This document shows, in pieces, positions 32,372-34,482 of a stretch of 34,482 nt of DNA. The notes beneath the pieces were generated by a model. That model was not told the origin of the DNA and did no database searches. It saw only the letters and a program-made list of their open reading frames with translations. The position numbers and the translations under genes are program-made. Source of the stretch: Aneurinibacillus sp. (GTDB lineage Bacteria; Bacillota; UBA5301; DYFA01); NCBI GenBank assembly GCA_020725425.1, contig DYFA01000005.1, positions 1-34,482 of the forward strand. Direction: 5' to 3'. Numbering within the stretch: the first letter of the stretch is position 1; each line of letters opens with the position of its first letter.

Positions 32372-33425
32372 TGCCCGACACCCCGCTTGACGCTTCCTTC
32401 GCTGCCCCGGCCCGCTCCGCCGCGCCCCGTCGCTTGCGCCGCCGGACCAGGTCCGTGAAGGCCTCCAGCCGGGTCATCAAGCCCGCCTCGCCCGTGTGCT
32501 CGTCGATCATCAGGGACATGAACGGCACCGCCTGGCGCTTCTTGGCCATCAGCTCTATCACCTTGTCCACCACCGAATCCGGGCCGCACCCGAACGCAGT
32601 CAGGTGGATGAGGCCGTCGATCTCTTCCGGCCGCTCCAGATAGTAGTGGGCGGCCCGGACCGCCTCGTCGCTGTACGTCCAGAAGAGGTCCTTGCGGAGC
32701 ACCTGGCAGGCGGAGAGTTCCCGCGGTGGCACCATCTCCACGGTGACCGGTTCGACCCCCAATCGCCGGAGTTTGCCCAGGAGATCCAGGCTGAGGTAAC
32801 GGTCGTGGACGATGTAGGGATAGCCGACTACCGCGAAACGCAGCCCGCCTGTCGCCTGCCCGCCGGTCTGCCGCTCCAGCGCGCCCATCGCCGCCTGCGG
32901 GCCCAACCCGCTCACCAACAGCCTCTTATAACGGCGCAGATCGGTGAGCGAATGGCCCAGGGCGCGCAGGATGCGGAGCTTGTTCCCCGTGAAGAGCCGC
33001 CCCACTTTGAATGCTGCTCGTAAAAGCTCCAGCCGTCCCGCCCGGGCGTCGAAACGGACGTCGATGAGGCGGGGCAGGTCTCGGACCGAACTCCGGATCA
33101 TGTCCGGCAATCCGAGGAACTTGGGGCAGTAGACGGTGCGGCGATTGGTGCATACCACCCGGGGGAGGAAGAGAAAGTCCACCTTCTTCGCTACCAGGTC
33201 CAGGACGTGCCCGTGCATCACCTTGACCGGCACGCAGGCGTCGGTCACCGCCACCCGTACTCCGTCGTCCAGGATCTGCTTGCTCGTGTGGCCGGACGCC
33301 ACGACCTGGGCGCCGAGTTCCGCAAAGAACCGCTTCCACATCGGGAAGTAGGTGTAGTAGAACAGAGTGCGCGGGATCCCGACGCTCACCCCGGCGGCGG
33401 TTCTTGCGCTCAGTGCTTCGTCCAT
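32355..33425 (-). CDS. activase-associated DUF2229 protein
   Basis: 356 residues from ATG 33425. The frame is open to TTG 33569, but the extra 48 codons cover a likely promoter (TTGACC at 33569). Seen: VSVGIPRTLFYYTYFPMWKR, the usual DUF2229 opening; TDACVPVKVMHGHV (C64); VVCTNRRTVYCPKFLGLP (C92, C100); LTAFGCGPDSVVDK; and the end SLMIDEHTGEAGLMTRLEAF. The cysteines suggest an iron-sulfur cluster. It is the first gene of the three-gene activase operon. A GGGAGG lies about 11 bases before the ATG. Confidence 0.87.
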   Translation of the reverse strand: MDEALSARTAAGVSVGIPRTLFYYTYFPMWKRFFAELGAQVVASGHTSKQILDDGVRVAVTDACVPVKVMHGHVLDLVAKKVDFLFLPRVVCTNRRTVYCPKFLGLPDMIRSSVRDLPRLIDVRFDARAGRLELLRAAFKVGRLFTGNKLRILRALGHSLTDLRRYKRLLVSGLGPQAAMGALERQTGGQATGGLRFAVVGYPYIVHDRYLSLDLLGKLRRLGVEPVTVEMVPPRELSACQVLRKDLFWTYSDEAVRAAHYYLERPEEIDGLIHLTAFGCGPDSVVDKVIELMAKKRQAVPFMSLMIDEHTGEAGLMTRLEAFTDLVRRRKRRGAAERAGAAKEASSGVSGIASLG

Positions 33426-33579
33426 TCCTCTTCTGCGGCCTCCCTCCAGGGTGCCTTCCTGTGACAGCGCCTCCAGGATCACTCTACCGAATCCGGCGAT
33501 CTGCTCCTCCGCCTCCCGGGCACTTTGGACATCTCGAAATAGCTTACCGCCCTTGCCGGTGTTGGTCAACTATGGAAAG

Positions 33580-33614
33580 GGGGACTGTCCCCAAGGGGTC
33601 TTGAGGCAGTCCCC
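33580..33614 (-). terminator. stem-loop between clpC and the activase operon
   Basis: GGGGACTG (33580-33587) and CAGTCCCC (33607-33614) pair perfectly, with an inner CCCC-AA-GGGG pair inside the loop. On the minus strand it lies about 40 bases after the clpC stop and is followed by CTTTCC. It may end clpC transcription. The sequence also has the look of a dispersed intergenic repeat. Confidence 0.5.
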
Positions 33615-33654
33615 GTAGCAGATCCTCGCCACAGCCGGAGCGGCTGCGCGCCTG

Positions 33655-34482
33655 TCACGAAGTAGCCGGGGCGGCGGCTTTGAAGACCACTTTGTCCTCC
33701 TCGGCATCCACCAGGACCGCGTCGCCCGGCTTGAACCGGCCCTGGAGCACCTCCTCGGCCAGGGGGTTCTCGACCAGATGTTCGATCGCCCTCCGCAAGG
33801 GCCGGGCGCCGTACTCGGGGTCGAAGCCCTTCTTGGCCAGGAGCTCCCGAGCAGCGTCGCTGATCGTGACGTGGAGTCCCGTGTCCTTGAGCCGCTTCAG
33901 GAACTGGTCGATCATGATGTTCACGATCCGTTTGATCTCGTCCTCGGTCAAGGCGTGGAAGACGATGATCTCGTCCACCCGGTTCAGGAACTCCGGCCGG
34001 AAGGTCTTCTTGAGTTCCTCCAGCACGTGGTCCTTCATCTCCTCGTAGGATTGGATCTCGCCCTTCGGGCCGGTCGTCCGGAAGCCCAGGGCGGTCCGTT
34101 TCAGCTCCCGGGCGCCCACGTTCGAGGTCATGATGAGGATGGTGTTGCGGAAGTCCACCGTCCGGCCCTTGCCGTCGGTCAGCCGCCCGTCCTCCAGGAC
34201 CTGGAGCAGGACGTTGAAGACCTCCGGGTGGGCCTTCTCCACCTCGTCGAAGAGCACCACCGAATAAGGCTTCCGGCGGACCTTCTCTGTCAGCTGACCG
34301 CCCTCGTCGTAGCCGACGTAGCCCGGCGGAGCTCCGATCAGGCGGGCCACTGTGTGCCGCTCCTGGTACTCCGACATGTCGAGCCGGATCATGGCGTCCT
34401 CGTCGCCGAACATCGCCTCGGCCAAAGCCCGGGCGAGCTCCGTCTTGCCCACGCCGGTCGGGCCGAGGAAGATGAAGGAGCC
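33655..34482 (-). CDS. clpC: ATP-dependent Clp protease ATPase subunit ClpC, C-terminal part
   Basis: The 275 residues seen run off the right edge, so about two thirds of the roughly 810-residue protein is missing. Present: the second AAA+ domain from Walker A ([20 protein letters not shown]), [20 protein letters not shown] (pore loop GYVGYDEGG follows), Walker [16 protein letters not shown], the sensor segment [13 protein letters not shown], and the D2-small domain [20 protein letters not shown]. It unfolds substrates for ClpP and represses competence and stress regulators in Firmicutes. It is the first core gene in the minus-strand order. Confidence 0.95.
   Translation of the reverse strand, partial: GSFIFLGPTGVGKTELARALAEAMFGDEDAMIRLDMSEYQERHTVARLIGAPPGYVGYDEGGQLTEKVRRKPYSVVLFDEVEKAHPEVFNVLLQVLEDGRLTDGKGRTVDFRNTILIMTSNVGARELKRTALGFRTTGPKGEIQSYEEMKDHVLEELKKTFRPEFLNRVDEIIVFHALTEDEIKRIVNIMIDQFLKRLKDTGLHVTISDAARELLAKKGFDPEYGARPLRRAIEHLVENPLAEEVLQGRFKPGDAVLVDAEEDKVVFKAAAPATS

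Noticed and set aside
33426-33569. N-terminal extension of the DUF2229 protein starting at TTG 33569
   Set aside because: No ribosome binding site. The TTG is part of a TTGACC -35-like box with a weak -10 17 bases later, and the family motif starts after ATG 33425.

Overview
The window looks like a chromosomal segment of a GC-rich, anaerobic, spore-forming-lineage Firmicute (Clostridia; the type of Desulforudis, Desulfotomaculum/Pelotomaculum, Ammonifex or Moorella). The basis is the minus-strand gene order clpC, radA, disA, carD, yacL-type PIN/TRAM, ispDF, gltX, cysE, cysS, mrnC, thyX, rlmB, sigH, which is a characteristic clostridial core block, together with sporulation sigma factor SigH and 2-hydroxyacyl-CoA dehydratase-type activases. 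The species is inferred, not shown.

Region 1 (1-5.6 kb) is visibly AT-richer than the rest and reads as foreign. It holds a 5'-truncated and a complete nitrogenase-component-1-like gene, a flavodoxin-like gene, a MATE exporter, a DruA-like (DUF4338) gene followed by a decayed transposase, and the N-terminal stub of a second transposase with its end repeats. The composition changes at a tRNA-Gly/tRNA-fMet pair (5.68-5.87 kb) that has a perfect consensus sigma-A promoter.

Region 2 (5.9-14.4 kb) is GC-rich accessory DNA. Apparently intact genes are a family 2 glycosyltransferase, tRNA-Thr, a GH2 glycosidase, a secreted protein of unknown function, a Cys-rich-tailed SAM methyltransferase and a membrane-anchored SRPBCC protein. 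Between them lie at least five decaying genes: threonine aldolase, a ferredoxin tail, a PflX-like radical SAM protein, a putative DNA modification/repair radical SAM protein and a DNA methyltransferase. Each shows frameshifts, internal deletions or truncation.

Region 3 (14.5-34.5 kb) is the core block, almost all on the minus strand, so transcription runs from clpC at the right edge towards sigH at the left. It combines proteolysis (ClpC), DNA integrity (RadA, DisA), transcription (CarD, SigH), isoprenoid synthesis (IspDF), Glu-tRNA and Cys-tRNA charging (GltX, CysS), cysteine synthesis (CysE), rRNA maturation (Mini-RNase III, RlmB) and dTMP synthesis (ThyX). A T-box leader precedes cysE-cysS. 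Translational coupling (ATGA overlaps) links cysE/cysS/mrnC. Three genes for an acyl-CoA-dehydratase-type activase system sit between clpC and radA, and a degraded DUF3800-like remnant separates mrnC from thyX. clpC runs off the right edge.
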